Positions 63,702 through 64,000 of a DNA stretch of 64,000 nt are shown in pieces. Position 1 is the first letter of the stretch. Every line of letters starts with the position of its first letter. This stretch comes from Acinetobacter sp. CFCC 10889 (lineage in GTDB: Bacteria; Pseudomonadota; Gammaproteobacteria; Pseudomonadales; Moraxellaceae), in assembly GCF_003268395.1 (NCBI RefSeq), contig NZ_LQXQ01000020.1, positions 1 to 64,000 of the forward strand, given 5' to 3'. Under the pieces are notes generated by a model. The model did not search any database, was not told where the DNA came from, and saw only the letters and a list, made by a program, of their open reading frames with translations. The position numbers and the translations under genes are program-made.

Positions 63702-64000
63702 ATGAAAAGCAACAAGACAGAAATTATCGAATTTTTAAGCACACATTTTCCACCAAGTTTGGAACGCTGTGAAATTGAAGAAGTAACAGAGTGTGGTGCA
63801 ACGATGATTTGGCATGTGGGTGGTTCTGATTTACGTCCGGGTGGCACGATTTCAGGTCCAACGATGATGACTTTGGCTGACTTTGCTTTATATGTGGCGA
63901 TTTTGGGTGAGATTGGGATCGTGGGTTTGGCGGTGACCACCAATTTAAATATTAACTTCTTGCGTAAACCCTCAGGTGGTGTGGACTTGCGTGGTGTTTG
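63702..64000 (+). CDS. Hotdog-fold thioesterase (PaaI type), cut by window end
   Basis: Partial; 99 codons visible from ATG 63702 and no stop before the end. The residues FLSTHFPPSLERC, LRPGGTISGPTMMTLADFA and NINFLRKPSGGVDL match the PaaI/hotdog thioesterase fold, in which the helix DFALYVAIL follows the catalytic loop. It would hydrolyse an acyl-CoA thioester. No strong ribosome-binding site is seen (AGGG 12 bp upstream). Confidence 0.85.
   Translation, partial: MKSNKTEIIEFLSTHFPPSLERCEIEEVTECGATMIWHVGGSDLRPGGTISGPTMMTLADFALYVAILGEIGIVGLAVTTNLNINFLRKPSGGVDLRGV

Noticed and set aside
1..64000. CRISPR array
   Set aside because: No regularly spaced direct repeats of array type were seen, and no cas genes.

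Overview
The window looks like chromosomal DNA of an Acinetobacter species that is probably not A. baumannii. The evidence is protein-level resemblance: a pmrC-pmrA-pmrB polymyxin-response operon with Acinetobacter-type PmrA and PmrB, a FadL-type porin, AroP, PutP, TtcA, GreB and HtpX of gammaproteobacterial type, AT-rich DNA, and a tRNA-Ser(UGA) used as an integration site. No database search was possible, so the species is not fixed.

Layout. 1-13.7 kb is ordinary chromosome: a GDPD lipoprotein, an orphan RND pump, MgtE, a DUF4112 protein, HtpX, a frameshifted lytic transglycosylase, TtcA, an SCP2 protein, an MltF-like transglycosylase and GreB. tRNA-Ser(UGA) at 13672-13761 is the left junction of a ~21 kb integrated island (13748-34809). 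The island is bounded by a 17-bp direct repeat of the tRNA 3' end and has a tyrosine integrase at its far end. Inside are a gene with a Fic-like C-terminal domain, two diverged copies of a Gp2 (YagK/YfjJ) family protein, a glycine-zipper/zinc-ribbon protein, a gene-free region packed with inverted repeats, an AlpA regulator, a recombination set (DUF932, YqaJ nuclease, Gp3-like protein), and a tightly coupled five-gene operon. That operon encodes a SNF2-type helicase, an AAA ATPase, a DUF4276 TOPRIM-like protein, a type III Mod-like methyltransferase and a type III Res-like helicase-nuclease, and is probably an anti-phage system.

34.8-43.9 kb is a second block. It holds an aromatic-compound catabolic cluster arranged divergently around a LysR regulator: an outer-membrane channel, cupin, Rieske ferredoxin and extradiol-type dioxygenase on the minus strand; a C-C hydrolase, FAD monooxygenase, SDR dehydrogenase and fumarylacetoacetase on the plus strand. 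It ends at a decayed third copy of the attachment site plus terminator (43919-44013), so two islands seem to have integrated in tandem at the same tRNA gene, the catabolic block being the older.

44-64 kb returns to chromosome: a frameshifted FadL porin, tRNA-Arg(CCU), an AroP-like permease, PrpF, a PAS protein with a ruined GGDEF motif, IspA, PutP, an NfeD/SPFH pair, a patatin lipoprotein, an acyltransferase, an MFS carrier, pmrCAB with a PmrA-box-like repeat in front, a PAP2 protein, a HAD hydrolase and the start of a hotdog thioesterase cut by the window end.
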